64,000 bases of DNA from Listeria goaensis (GTDB taxonomy: Bacteria; Bacillota; Bacilli; Lactobacillales; Listeriaceae). Below are positions 37,177 through 45,797 of the stretch, one piece after another. Each line of letters starts with the position of its first letter. The stretch's first letter is position 1. A model generated the notes under the pieces. The model made no database searches. It was not told the origin of the DNA and saw nothing but the letters and a program-made list of their open reading frames with translations. The stretch lies in NCBI RefSeq assembly GCF_900186125.1, contig NZ_FYBQ01000008.1, positions 1-64,000 on the forward strand, given 5' to 3'. Both the position numbers and the translations under genes were made by a program.

Positions 37177-39723
37177 CTACAACCGCGGATCAATCTCCGC
37201 TTCCTTCATCGTTTCAAACAACATATTAATAGCGGCCGCTTTATAAACGTCATTGTGCTCCGAAATTTCTGCTAGCGGCACATCGAGCATTTCTTCACCG
37301 TACTTATATTCCGAAATCGATGTTCGAAGCTTTTGTTTAACTTTTTTGTTGCGTATTAATTTGGCATATTTTCCTTCAAAATGATAGTCGTAGCCGTAAA
37401 TTAAGTGTAAATAGTCCTCATTGCGCACTTTCATTGCGGGAGCTACATTTTCCACTTGCTTTTCTGGCTTTATTACAATACCTTCCATTTTTTGGTCGAA
37501 AGTAATGGTTTTAAAGTAGTCTGCCGCAATTTGTGAGGCATCCTCATTTTGGAGATTAATCGTGACAAAAGAGTCGTCTGATAGCACAGCATACATTTCT
37601 GAAGTTGTTCCTGCCCAACGTTTTTCGGTACCATCATTTTGAACCATCTTTAAAATAGAAAATGGTTTGAATGTCATTTCTTCAGGTGAGCCGTATAATT
37701 TTAATTGTTCATCAAATTTTTCTGCGGCTTTTTTCAGACTTTCCGTCGCAACATAATTATTTTTTAAAACTAGGGCATTTTTAAACGTTTGATAGTCACC
37801 ACTTCCATATTTTTCAATGAGATTTTTTTTACTCATTTTCACTTGGTCGTATTCAAAATCGGTTGCTTCCATTTTCTGAATCACCGCCTGAAAGGCTACA
37901 TCATATCCTGCTTCAGCCAAAATATCCAATTCGGTATGTTGCGCGACACTAATTGGTGTGTATTTCTCATCAATTAAACCTTGTCCGAGAATGTGCCATG
38001 GCATGAGTTCGCCGTCCAAAATGAGCCATGATAAATCGTTTTTTTCAAAAATATCATTAAACCGCGTTTTTAGCGTAGCGAATAAATCATTTAGACGTTC
38101 GTCGCGGATTTTAAAGCCGTTACGGCTAACCGCGTAGCTTTTTTTACTGTTTTTGTGCAAATAAATATTGCAACGGGAGCCCATGTATTTAGGCTGTAAC
38201 GTAATTTCGCAGCAGTCTTTAGAGCGGAAATAATCAAGCGCTTTGTCTAACGACTCAAGTTCATTTTTCTCTGCATCACTTTCAGCGGGCGCAATTGTTC
38301 CTGAAATGAAATTAATTTTTTCCTCTGCCACGTACGCTAAACGCTTCGCATCTGCCGTTGTTAGTTCAGCTTCCGACACTTGTTTTTGGCGTTTAAACAA
38401 AGTAGGCAGTTGCTCGGTTTCTGCGTTGTCGCTTTGTACGGACTGATACGACAAACGATAGTTCAGCGTCACACCCGTCAGCGAGCCACCCTGCACACAT
38501 CCCGTATCAACATGAATATTATTTTTTATGCGAAAAGCCTGATTTGAAGCGATGTGACCGAAAAAGTGGTACGGGTGAATCGATTTCGCCTCATCTCTCA
38601 AAAACGACAACTGCTCTTCAATATTTTCATCTCGGAATAAACGGAAGTTGCGCATCTGCCGTTTTGATTCATCGTCGAGCTTGCCTAGGAATTTCGTTTT
38701 ACACGGCGCATGAGTTGCGTAAAAGCTTGGTTGTCTTTCTCCAATGACACGATAAAACGGCTGCGCCTGTAAAACAAGTTCAACAAATTTCGCATAAAGT
38801 TCTGCATCTGAAGAGAGTACAGGAATTGAATCAAAATAGTCTCTTACGAGTGTTTCGTCCGCACCTTGAATTTTCTTTTCAATATATTTATGCACAAAAT
38901 TTTCATGATTACCTAAAACAATGCGAAAATGCGTTTTATTTTTATAAAGAAACTCGACCATCGCGCGCGTATTTTTCCCCTTGTCGATAAAGTCGCCAAG
39001 CAAAATAAATTCGTGACTTGGTTTTTCGACAATCATTTCATCCGCATCAAAAACGAAATTATATTTTTTCAAAAGCGAGATAAGGCTCGTTTTACACTCA
39101 TGAACATCCCCGATAAACGTGTAGGTTTCGTCTGGCGGAAGAAGCGTACCAAGCATTTCCTCATAATTTGAAATCGCCACATCTAGTTTCTGCACCGGAA
39201 ATCTTACCCGGTGAACAGCCTGATAATTTTCGCGTCGTAAAACGGGTAATACCTCACGCCGCAAACGTGTAATATGGTTCGAAATAATAGTTTTACTTCG
39301 TTCCGTTCGAAAATAATCAGCGCGATTTTTATAATCAAACAGCACTACTTCCACATTGTAATGATTTTCTACGGCAATTTTTCTTATTTGCTCGCGAAAT
39401 TTATCGGAAAGTCCCGTTGAATCAATAACGACGAAATCGGATTGAATCGGAAACGATGTCGCAAGTCTCAGCTTTTCATACAAAAGAGAAAAAGCTTGCT
39501 CACTGCTCTCGAGCATGACTCTCGCATATTTGTCATGCGCATGCCCCAGTAAATCTTGGCGAATTTCATCTGAAGAAAGATAGCTGATGTTCATAAAATA
39601 GTTCTTCTCCGGTACATCTTTACGGAGTGCCGGCATCAAAAATTCCTTCGCAAATGTCGTTTTCCCACACTCACTCGGTCCAATCATCAAAAAAATCGTA
39701 TGTAAACTCGTCCTAAGCTCCAT
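37177..39723 (-). CDS. pnkp: Pnkp: RNA 5'-kinase / 3'-phosphatase / adenylyltransferase
   Basis: 848 residues, the usual size of bacterial Pnkp, with three modules. Kinase ~1-180: P-loop GPSECGKTT (15-23). Metallophosphoesterase ~200-420: GDVH (205-208), GDFIDKG (243-249), GNHE (271-274), with later THAP and GH sites. Ligase-type adenylyltransferase ~460-848: nucleotidyl lysine K512 in KYMGSR and ELMPWH. It heals cleaved RNA by phosphorylating the 5'-OH and removing the 3'/cyclic phosphate, then seals it together with Hen1. Its ATG follows the hen1 stop with no gap. Last gene of the operon. Confidence 0.95.
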   Translation of the reverse strand: MELRTSLHTIFLMIGPSECGKTTFAKEFLMPALRKDVPEKNYFMNISYLSSDEIRQDLLGHAHDKYARVMLESSEQAFSLLYEKLRLATSFPIQSDFVVIDSTGLSDKFREQIRKIAVENHYNVEVVLFDYKNRADYFRTERSKTIISNHITRLRREVLPVLRRENYQAVHRVRFPVQKLDVAISNYEEMLGTLLPPDETYTFIGDVHECKTSLISLLKKYNFVFDADEMIVEKPSHEFILLGDFIDKGKNTRAMVEFLYKNKTHFRIVLGNHENFVHKYIEKKIQGADETLVRDYFDSIPVLSSDAELYAKFVELVLQAQPFYRVIGERQPSFYATHAPCKTKFLGKLDDESKRQMRNFRLFRDENIEEQLSFLRDEAKSIHPYHFFGHIASNQAFRIKNNIHVDTGCVQGGSLTGVTLNYRLSYQSVQSDNAETEQLPTLFKRQKQVSEAELTTADAKRLAYVAEEKINFISGTIAPAESDAEKNELESLDKALDYFRSKDCCEITLQPKYMGSRCNIYLHKNSKKSYAVSRNGFKIRDERLNDLFATLKTRFNDIFEKNDLSWLILDGELMPWHILGQGLIDEKYTPISVAQHTELDILAEAGYDVAFQAVIQKMEATDFEYDQVKMSKKNLIEKYGSGDYQTFKNALVLKNNYVATESLKKAAEKFDEQLKLYGSPEEMTFKPFSILKMVQNDGTEKRWAGTTSEMYAVLSDDSFVTINLQNEDASQIAADYFKTITFDQKMEGIVIKPEKQVENVAPAMKVRNEDYLHLIYGYDYHFEGKYAKLIRNKKVKQKLRTSISEYKYGEEMLDVPLAEISEHNDVYKAAAINMLFETMKEAEIDPRL

Positions 39724-41004
39724 CTATTCCACCTCTTTTCTATAAATAATTGCACCGCTCGACGTACTAATACCGTTCACTTTATCCCCTATTTGAAAAA
39801 AATCCACTTCAAAACGGTTAGACCGCCCGACAATTTCGCGAAGCCAATCTTGAAATTCTTCAGCAGAACTTTCGAATTTATGGTCCGTATGGCGGAACGC
39901 ATCTTCCAGTTCATAAAACGCATTGAAATCCCGATTAGGCGTCGTCACAATAAAATGTTCGAAATCTGTACTATTTAAAACTTGCGTCACCAATTTGTCA
40001 GCCTGCTTTATCGGCATATGCTCAATCACTTCCGTAAGCAGAACATCCACTTTTTCAGTCGGCGCATTTTCTAAAAAATGTTCGAATGATTCGTACGTAC
40101 CGATATTTTCAATTTCCTCGCGGCTCGCCCGCTTTTCAACGTGCCTTAGCAATTCGGTATCAATATCAATCGCGTAATAAAAATCCGTGTCGGCTAGCTT
40201 TTTCGCAAATGGAATCGCATAAAAGCCTTCCCCACAACCAATATCCACAATGGAATTGGAAAAATCAAGCCGCGCTAAAATGGCGTTACGACGCTGCAAG
40301 TGTGTGCCACCAAATTGCAACTCGATATCGTATTTTTCAGTCGCTTCCAATTGTTTTTTAAATTTTTGAAACGTTTTCGGACGAAAAAGGAAGTTTTGCG
40401 CGAATAAATAACGAATAAAATAAGGCACATCTAAATCGATGAGGAACTGAATGTATTTTTGAATTAAACTATCCTCCACTTGGATGGACTCTTTACTATT
40501 CATCGCTAGGAACAAGCAAAATACATTAGCTAACTTTAATAAGTCGCCTAGTGTTTCCTCGGTTTCAATTGCCACTTCATAATAATTCTCTGTCTTCTTC
40601 ACAACCGTAAAATCATAGTTCTCAAAATGTTGTTTAAAAAATCGCAAATAATGTTCTTTTCGCGCATAAATCATTGAAAAAACAAGACGATTTTTAAAAC
40701 CTCGTGTATCTTGATCGTTTTCTTTCGTATAAACACTCCTAAAAAAGTCATTTGTCATCTGCAAATAAGCAAATGGGCTCGTATATTTCGATAGGTTTAA
40801 GTAATCAAAATCCGGTTCATTTTTCCCCTTAAAAGAAATTGTGTTTTGCGCATCTTGAAAAAAGACGTGGTATGTCCCTTCAGCGCTAAACCAGCCTGTC
40901 GCAATGCCTTTTCGAATGCCCCGAAAAACCATACCAGAAGCTGGATTTTTCTTAATCAGAAATGAAAATGCCGGATTTGTGCTTTTCAATTGAATAATTG
41001 CCAT
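39724..41004 (-). CDS. hen1: Hen1: 3'-terminal RNA ribose 2'-O-methyltransferase
   Basis: 426 residues from the ATG at 41004 (AAAGGAG upstream); the longer reading starts without a site. The N-terminal ~230 residues are the bacterial Hen1 domain that activates Pnkp ligation. The methyltransferase follows: SAM motif DIGCGEG (254-260), metal-binding EVIEH (325-329), TTPNRDFN, and FRHTDHKFE with the fourth metal His. It methylates the 2'-OH of the 3' nucleotide at the break before sealing, so the mended RNA resists the same ribotoxin. Confidence 0.93.
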   Translation of the reverse strand: MAIIQLKSTNPAFSFLIKKNPASGMVFRGIRKGIATGWFSAEGTYHVFFQDAQNTISFKGKNEPDFDYLNLSKYTSPFAYLQMTNDFFRSVYTKENDQDTRGFKNRLVFSMIYARKEHYLRFFKQHFENYDFTVVKKTENYYEVAIETEETLGDLLKLANVFCLFLAMNSKESIQVEDSLIQKYIQFLIDLDVPYFIRYLFAQNFLFRPKTFQKFKKQLEATEKYDIELQFGGTHLQRRNAILARLDFSNSIVDIGCGEGFYAIPFAKKLADTDFYYAIDIDTELLRHVEKRASREEIENIGTYESFEHFLENAPTEKVDVLLTEVIEHMPIKQADKLVTQVLNSTDFEHFIVTTPNRDFNAFYELEDAFRHTDHKFESSAEEFQDWLREIVGRSNRFEVDFFQIGDKVNGISTSSGAIIYRKEVE

Positions 41005-41070
41005 GATGTTCTCCTTTTTCTTTTTAGTATAACAAAATAAGACTAGCAGCACCCATATTTTTCGATGCCG

Positions 41071-43119
41071 CTAGATAAATTCACCCATAATTTTTTCGAA
41101 ATCGCTCGCTTCCACATTGCCGCCCGCTCCAAAAATAACATCAGCTTCTTCTCGGTTTAAAACGAGTTCGCCGCGAGCCTTCCCGTGCAAGCAAAACAAA
41201 TCATAGAGCGTTGGCTTTTTAAGTGTCGTCATAGCATAAGTGATTGCCTCAATCCCCGTTAAATGCGTATGGATATTGTTTGGCGCTCCCTCCTCATGCC
41301 CCAAACCTAAATCACACCAAACGAGCTCTTGTGCTTCCAAGTCAACAATAAATGGCATGACCGCCATCTGTATAGATGTTAAGTCAAATTTTTGCGACAC
41401 CGTTTTCGGTTCGAAAATCTCACCTGACTCGCTATCCGTTCGGTTCATCAATCCGACAAAGCATTCCTCTAATTCCGAATACGGGATTCTTGAAAAACTA
41501 TTGATAGATATCGCTGCATATTTCGCGCCAATTTCCTGAGCTCTTTTCAGTTTTATATCAATAAATTCGGAAGCCCCATCTGGCGCAGACGTAATATCAC
41601 CACTATGCGTCATTGTATGCGCCGCATCTCGCAATTCATAATACGAACAGTAAGACACTTGACTATAATTTTCATCAAAAAGCATTACCGACGAATCAAT
41701 ATCCACCATGCCACCTTTCCAGTAAATAAACAAACGCAAAATCGGATGCTCCTCAAAATTCAGTTTGATTCTTGAACCACGGGCAAATTGCTTCAAACTT
41801 TTATTCGTGGAACGATTCGCAAACGGAACCGTGTAGTTTTTCAACTCCTCATCAACAAAGACTTTTCCCAAATAATCTTTTTGCGCAAACTGCGAAACTA
41901 ACGCATCGTCGCAAATTTGAATGACACGCAAAGCCGTCTGCATGGCGATTTTGACACGTGTTTCTTCCGTCACAAAAACTTTTGCTTTTTGACCTTTTGG
42001 GAAAAAAATACGCGCCGCCTGATTTTTCGTACGGCTTTCAAAATGGCTGCGCATGTTAAGCAAAATCGGCACCGACGTGCGAGTTGCCACTTGCTTAAAT
42101 GCGTGAAACAGCTGGTTTTGTTCCGCTTCATCGAAAAAAATTCTAAGCAGATAATCGAAACGGCGCGCAAATTCGCCTGGGCGGGATTTTAAAAGCGAGA
42201 TTGCTTCCGCCAAATTAGATTCAGCAAGGGCACACTCTACTTTCCGATTAAACGTAATGACTTTTTCATTATTTCGTATCACATCAAATCCCGCCGCTGC
42301 GTGCGGATATACGTTCCGATATTCAGAAGGGTGCAATTTCTCACCAAGGCGAATGAACGCCCGTTTGTGTCGGCGCATATCCTCCGTTAAATTGGCTGTT
42401 TCATTAAGATTTTCCAGCATTAAACGGCGCATTGGTCTTTTGAAGGTAATAAAGCGAGTGGGTTCAGCAAGCGATGTATCGCCGTCTGACAAGCTAACCG
42501 CAAAGCGAAGTACATCCGTTGCCGTTTTCATTTCCGCCATCAAAGCTGCCGTGTCCAACTGGTATTTAAGACACATTTTAATTAGAAAAGCCAAATTTTC
42601 TTTTTGTGTCACATTTTCAAATTGAGCTTTCCCACCAAAATTTCTAAGTAAAATTTTCAAATCGGCTTTATCATGCCCACTGAACGCTTCCTTACTATGA
42701 ATCAGTTGGTTGGTGAGCTTTATCATGTCCGCTTCACTGACACATTTGATTTCTTGCAACTTGTAGACCCCGTTTAGTGCTGCACGCGTTTCTTCTTTAT
42801 CATTTGGCAAATAGGAACCGAACGTCGCATAATGCAAAACGGCTTTCCCGTAAAGTTCCAAATCGTCCATTTCCGCCACTTGTTTTGGGAAATTTTTATG
42901 GAATGCTTTATGATTTTTCACGCCTTTTATTTCATACATCGCTGCCAAGATCCCTTCTAAATGTTCATTAGAAAGGCCTTCTATTAGCTCGATTGAAACA
43001 GAATAGCCTAATTGCGCAGCTTTTGTTAGAAACTGTTCTAATTTTTTTGTAGTGACCTCACTATTTTTTATTTGAGGTAAATAAATTCCGTTTTGACGTC
43101 GAATTGTTAATTCATACAT
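41071..43119 (-). CDS. TerD-like C-terminal domain protein of the RNA-repair operon
   Basis: 682 residues from the ATG at 43119 (AAAAGGAG upstream); a longer reading would be encoded through the hairpin RNA. The N-terminal ~450 residues are helical and not clearly assigned (KRPMRRLMLENL, RRHKRAFIRLGEKLHP). The end, ~455-650, is TerD-like: VDIDSSVMLFDENY, MTHSGDITSAPDGASEFIDI with acidic Ca-binding-type residues, and a later LVWCDLGLGH. Such proteins accompany stress and RNA-metabolism loci. A scaffold or ion/RNA-binding role is possible but unproven. Confidence 0.75.
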   Translation of the reverse strand: MYELTIRRQNGIYLPQIKNSEVTTKKLEQFLTKAAQLGYSVSIELIEGLSNEHLEGILAAMYEIKGVKNHKAFHKNFPKQVAEMDDLELYGKAVLHYATFGSYLPNDKEETRAALNGVYKLQEIKCVSEADMIKLTNQLIHSKEAFSGHDKADLKILLRNFGGKAQFENVTQKENLAFLIKMCLKYQLDTAALMAEMKTATDVLRFAVSLSDGDTSLAEPTRFITFKRPMRRLMLENLNETANLTEDMRRHKRAFIRLGEKLHPSEYRNVYPHAAAGFDVIRNNEKVITFNRKVECALAESNLAEAISLLKSRPGEFARRFDYLLRIFFDEAEQNQLFHAFKQVATRTSVPILLNMRSHFESRTKNQAARIFFPKGQKAKVFVTEETRVKIAMQTALRVIQICDDALVSQFAQKDYLGKVFVDEELKNYTVPFANRSTNKSLKQFARGSRIKLNFEEHPILRLFIYWKGGMVDIDSSVMLFDENYSQVSYCSYYELRDAAHTMTHSGDITSAPDGASEFIDIKLKRAQEIGAKYAAISINSFSRIPYSELEECFVGLMNRTDSESGEIFEPKTVSQKFDLTSIQMAVMPFIVDLEAQELVWCDLGLGHEEGAPNNIHTHLTGIEAITYAMTTLKKPTLYDLFCLHGKARGELVLNREEADVIFGAGGNVEASDFEKIMGEFI

Positions 43120-43139
43120 GTTGTTTCTCCTTTTTATAC

Positions 43140-43192
43140 GGAGGAAAAGAGGCGAACTAGTTCCCATAGAAGGAAGTCCGCCAAGAGCCTCC
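43140..43192 (-). ncRNA. Tandem RNA-repair hairpin, copy 2
   Basis: Minus strand: an outer stem GGAGG/CCTCC encloses an internal loop. An inner stem GGCGGACT/AGTTCGCC (8 pairs, one G-U) has a 16-nt loop beginning TCCTTCT and ending AACT. It lies 12 nt after copy 1 and ends 20 nt before the next ATG. It has the same plan as copy 1 but different stem sequences. Confidence 0.7.
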
Positions 43193-43202
43193 AAATTTCG
43201 GT

Positions 43203-43259
43203 AGCTGGAAATGCAATAGACTAATTGAGGTTAAGAAGGAAGTCTATCTGGAGCCAGCT
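43203..43259 (-). ncRNA. Tandem RNA-repair hairpin, copy 1
   Basis: Minus strand: an outer stem AGCTGG/CCAGCT, then an internal loop starting CTC. An inner stem ATAGACT/AGTCTAT (7 pairs) has an 18-nt loop beginning TCCTTCT and ending AATT. It begins 5 nt after the rtcB stop. No T-run follows, so it is not a terminator. The pair shares GACTTCCTTCT in the loops and GGCTC at the left of the internal loop. Confidence 0.72.
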
Positions 43260-43264
43260 TGTTT

Positions 43265-44476
43265 TTACCCTTTTATGACCCCTAGTGTGTGTAATGTTTT
43301 CACGATTGTGACGAGGTCTTTTTGGTTTTGCATCACTTGGTCAATGTCTTTATACGCGTAGCGGCTTTCTTCAGCTACATCTTTTAAATTGGTTTTCCCA
43401 AGTGTCACTTGTTGGTTTTCTAAATCTGCCAACACTTCTTTAGCTGGGAAATTCGCTTTTGCTCGTGTTCTGGAGTAATTTCTGCCGGCGCCGTGTGAGG
43501 ACGAATGGAAGCTTTCTTTACTCCCTAGTCCCATTGTAATGTAGCTTTTTGAGCCCATTGCGCCTGGAATTATACCTAGTTCGCCGTTTTTAGCACTTGT
43601 CGCGCCTTTTCGGTGAACATACACTTGTTCGTCGTAATGCGTTTCAAGCGAAGCATAGTTGTGGTGGCAATTAATCCGCCCTTTAAATTCGACCGTTTGA
43701 TTTAATTCTCGCTGCACAATTTCACGCGTGATTTCCATCGTTCGGTTCAACATTGTTTCGCGGTTTAAATACGCGTAATCAAGCGCGAAGTTCATCCATT
43801 CAATATAGGCGCGCCCTTCTTCGGAATCAATTGGTAAGAAGGAAAGCGCGTTTTCTGCCGACAAATTACTGTACCATTTTTGGTTCGCTTCTTGCGCAAT
43901 TTTATCAAAATGCGTACAAATTGCGGCACCAAGATGGCGGCTTCCAGAATGGAGCATAATACATAAATAGCCTTTTTCATCTTCTTGGAATTCAATGAAA
44001 TGATTCCCACCGCCTAGCGTTCCAATTTGATAGTACGCATATTCAATTGTTTCGCGCACATTTGGAAGCGCCTCATAAAACGTCATTTTTTCTGCTCCAT
44101 CCAGTTGCTCGGAAATTTGCTTCTCGCTGTGCTTCCCTTTTCCAACCGGAATTTTTTTAAGCGTCGTTTGAACAAGTTGCGGCATAATTTCGCGCACATC
44201 GCGTGCTAAAATATTCGTTTCAATAAAACACATCCCGCACCCAATATCCATTCCAACCGCGTAAGGCACAATCACATCTTTCGTCGCCAAAACCCCGCCA
44301 ATCGGCATTCCTTTCCCAAAATGCGTATCCGGCATAAGCGCAAGCCATTTGAACACGAAAGGCAAACGAGCAACTTCTTTCGCTTGTTCTAAACAGCCTG
44401 CCTCAATATCAGACGCGCTTTCAAGCCATATTTTAATAGGTTTTCTGTTCGCTTTTTTTTCGTAGTTGACAAACAT
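43265..44476 (-). CDS. rtcB: RtcB RNA ligase
   Basis: 403 residues from the ATG at 44476 (GAAGGAG 9 nt upstream); a GTG at 44494 would overlap that site. Signature blocks: MPDTHFGKGMPIGGV, DIGCGM with the metal-binding Cys, GTLGGGNHFIE, MLHSGSRHLG, INCHHNYAS, and the guanylylated-His region in FHSSSHGAGRNYSR. RtcB joins 3'-phosphate or 2',3'-cyclic-phosphate RNA to 5'-OH ends, using GTP and Mn. First gene of the minus-strand operon, divergent from two WYL regulators. Confidence 0.95.
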   Translation of the reverse strand: MFVNYEKKANRKPIKIWLESASDIEAGCLEQAKEVARLPFVFKWLALMPDTHFGKGMPIGGVLATKDVIVPYAVGMDIGCGMCFIETNILARDVREIMPQLVQTTLKKIPVGKGKHSEKQISEQLDGAEKMTFYEALPNVRETIEYAYYQIGTLGGGNHFIEFQEDEKGYLCIMLHSGSRHLGAAICTHFDKIAQEANQKWYSNLSAENALSFLPIDSEEGRAYIEWMNFALDYAYLNRETMLNRTMEITREIVQRELNQTVEFKGRINCHHNYASLETHYDEQVYVHRKGATSAKNGELGIIPGAMGSKSYITMGLGSKESFHSSSHGAGRNYSRTRAKANFPAKEVLADLENQQVTLGKTNLKDVAEESRYAYKDIDQVMQNQKDLVTIVKTLHTLGVIKG

Positions 44477-44587
44477 ATTCTTGCACTCCTTCACTAATCG
44501 ATATCTTTAGTATAGAAAAAAGTCATGATTTTATCTTTTAAAAAAAGGTGCGCAATGTTAATCTGAAAGAGAGAGGAGAAGATTTTT
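44477..44587. promoter_or_regulatory. Divergent promoter region rtcB / WYL regulators
   Basis: 111 nt. On the minus strand a TATACT -10 candidate lies about 30 nt before the rtcB ATG. No sigma-54 (GG-N10-GC) promoter is seen, unlike the enterobacterial rtcBA system. AT-rich tracts and overlapping GATATC/ATCGAT palindromes near 44500 could be WYL operators, but they are too short to assign. Confidence 0.4.
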
Positions 44588-45796
44588 GTGGCAAAAGAAT
44601 TCCAAGAACTAATCAAAAATATGAATACGGTGCGCACTTACGCCCGCGATTTCTACATCTACGGCTTTAAAACACGCGAAGAATTTGGGCAAAAAAGCAT
44701 TCGCAGCTACGATACCGAGCGCCGACGCATTGAAAGCTACTTCCATAATTACATTGAAACGGAAGTAAGTGGCACGAAAAAAGTCGTCCGCCTTGCAATT
44801 AACACCAATTCTTTAAGCGAAAACCCTTTTTTCTCGGTATGGAAAGCAAAATCCTTTACGAAGAATGATATTTTCTTGCATTTCATGCTCATTGATGCAC
44901 TCACACTCGGCACCAAAAACTTGCAAGAAATACTCGGCATCCTTGACGCGGAAAAACTAATCGAAGAGGGCACTGTTCGAAAAAAACTATCGGAATATGT
45001 CAAATTAGGAATTTTCGAGCAAACCAAACAAAAAAAAGTGAACTATTATAAGCTTGCTGATTTTCCAAAACTTTCAAATGGATTTTTAACGGCCATTCAA
45101 TTTTTCAAGGAAGTGCTGCCAATTGGGGTGCTAGGCGCGTATATTTTAAACGTGCAGCAATTTGTCCCCGCTTCGCCGTTTCAATTTAAACATTTCTATC
45201 CTGTTCATACTTTAGATGAACAAATTGAGTTTGATTTACTTGCGGCCATTCAGTCGAAAAAGTACGTTGAAATCCACCGTTTCGGTCATGAAAATGTCAT
45301 TTCAAAACCATTTTTACCGATAAAACTACTAGTCAGCTCGCAAACTGGGCGGTGTTACGTCATTGGGCGAATGAAGCAAAGTCGTTTTTTCACTACTTTC
45401 CGCCTAGAACATCTTGCTTCTGTAAAGCTGTTAGGTCATTCGGAAGATTTCGATCATATCGTAGCAGAATTTGATGCATGTCAGCCGTATTTTTGGAGCA
45501 ATATGACTGGGAATTGTGAGAAAGACAGATTGGCGATGCAGCTTCAAATCGATGAAAAACGCGATGAATACCTTATTGAACGGATTAAACGTGAGGGACG
45601 TTCTGGAAAACTCACGAAAATTGGGCCGCAACTTTTTGAATATGAGATTGAGCTGTTTGATTTGACGGGTATCAAACCATTTTTACGAACCTTTATCGGG
45701 CGAATTGTTAAGATGGAAGCTAGTAAACGAGGTTTCGTGCAAGCATTCTTTAAAGAAATTGACGAAATGAACGCCTTTTATGAGGAGGAAGAGTGA
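44588..45796 (+). CDS. WYL-domain transcriptional regulator 1 of the RNA-repair locus
   Basis: 402 residues from a GTG behind GAGGAGA. An N-terminal helical/wHTH part includes DAEKLIEEGTVRKKLSEYVKLGIFEQTKQKK. The C-terminal WYL-type domain contains RCYVIGRMKQSRFFTTFRLEHLASVKL. WYL domains sense nucleotides or nucleic acid ends and control defence and repair genes. The gene lies divergently from rtcB and directly before a second WYL gene (1-nt gap). Confidence 0.82.
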   Translation: MAKEFQELIKNMNTVRTYARDFYIYGFKTREEFGQKSIRSYDTERRRIESYFHNYIETEVSGTKKVVRLAINTNSLSENPFFSVWKAKSFTKNDIFLHFMLIDALTLGTKNLQEILGILDAEKLIEEGTVRKKLSEYVKLGIFEQTKQKKVNYYKLADFPKLSNGFLTAIQFFKEVLPIGVLGAYILNVQQFVPASPFQFKHFYPVHTLDEQIEFDLLAAIQSKKYVEIHRFGHENVISKPFLPIKLLVSSQTGRCYVIGRMKQSRFFTTFRLEHLASVKLLGHSEDFDHIVAEFDACQPYFWSNMTGNCEKDRLAMQLQIDEKRDEYLIERIKREGRSGKLTKIGPQLFEYEIELFDLTGIKPFLRTFIGRIVKMEASKRGFVQAFFKEIDEMNAFYEEEE

Positions 45797-45797
45797 A

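Noticed and set aside
43120-43194. N-terminal extension of the TerD-like protein
   Set aside because: It would be encoded by the copy-2 hairpin and lacks a properly spaced site; the ATG at 43119 has AAAAGGAG.
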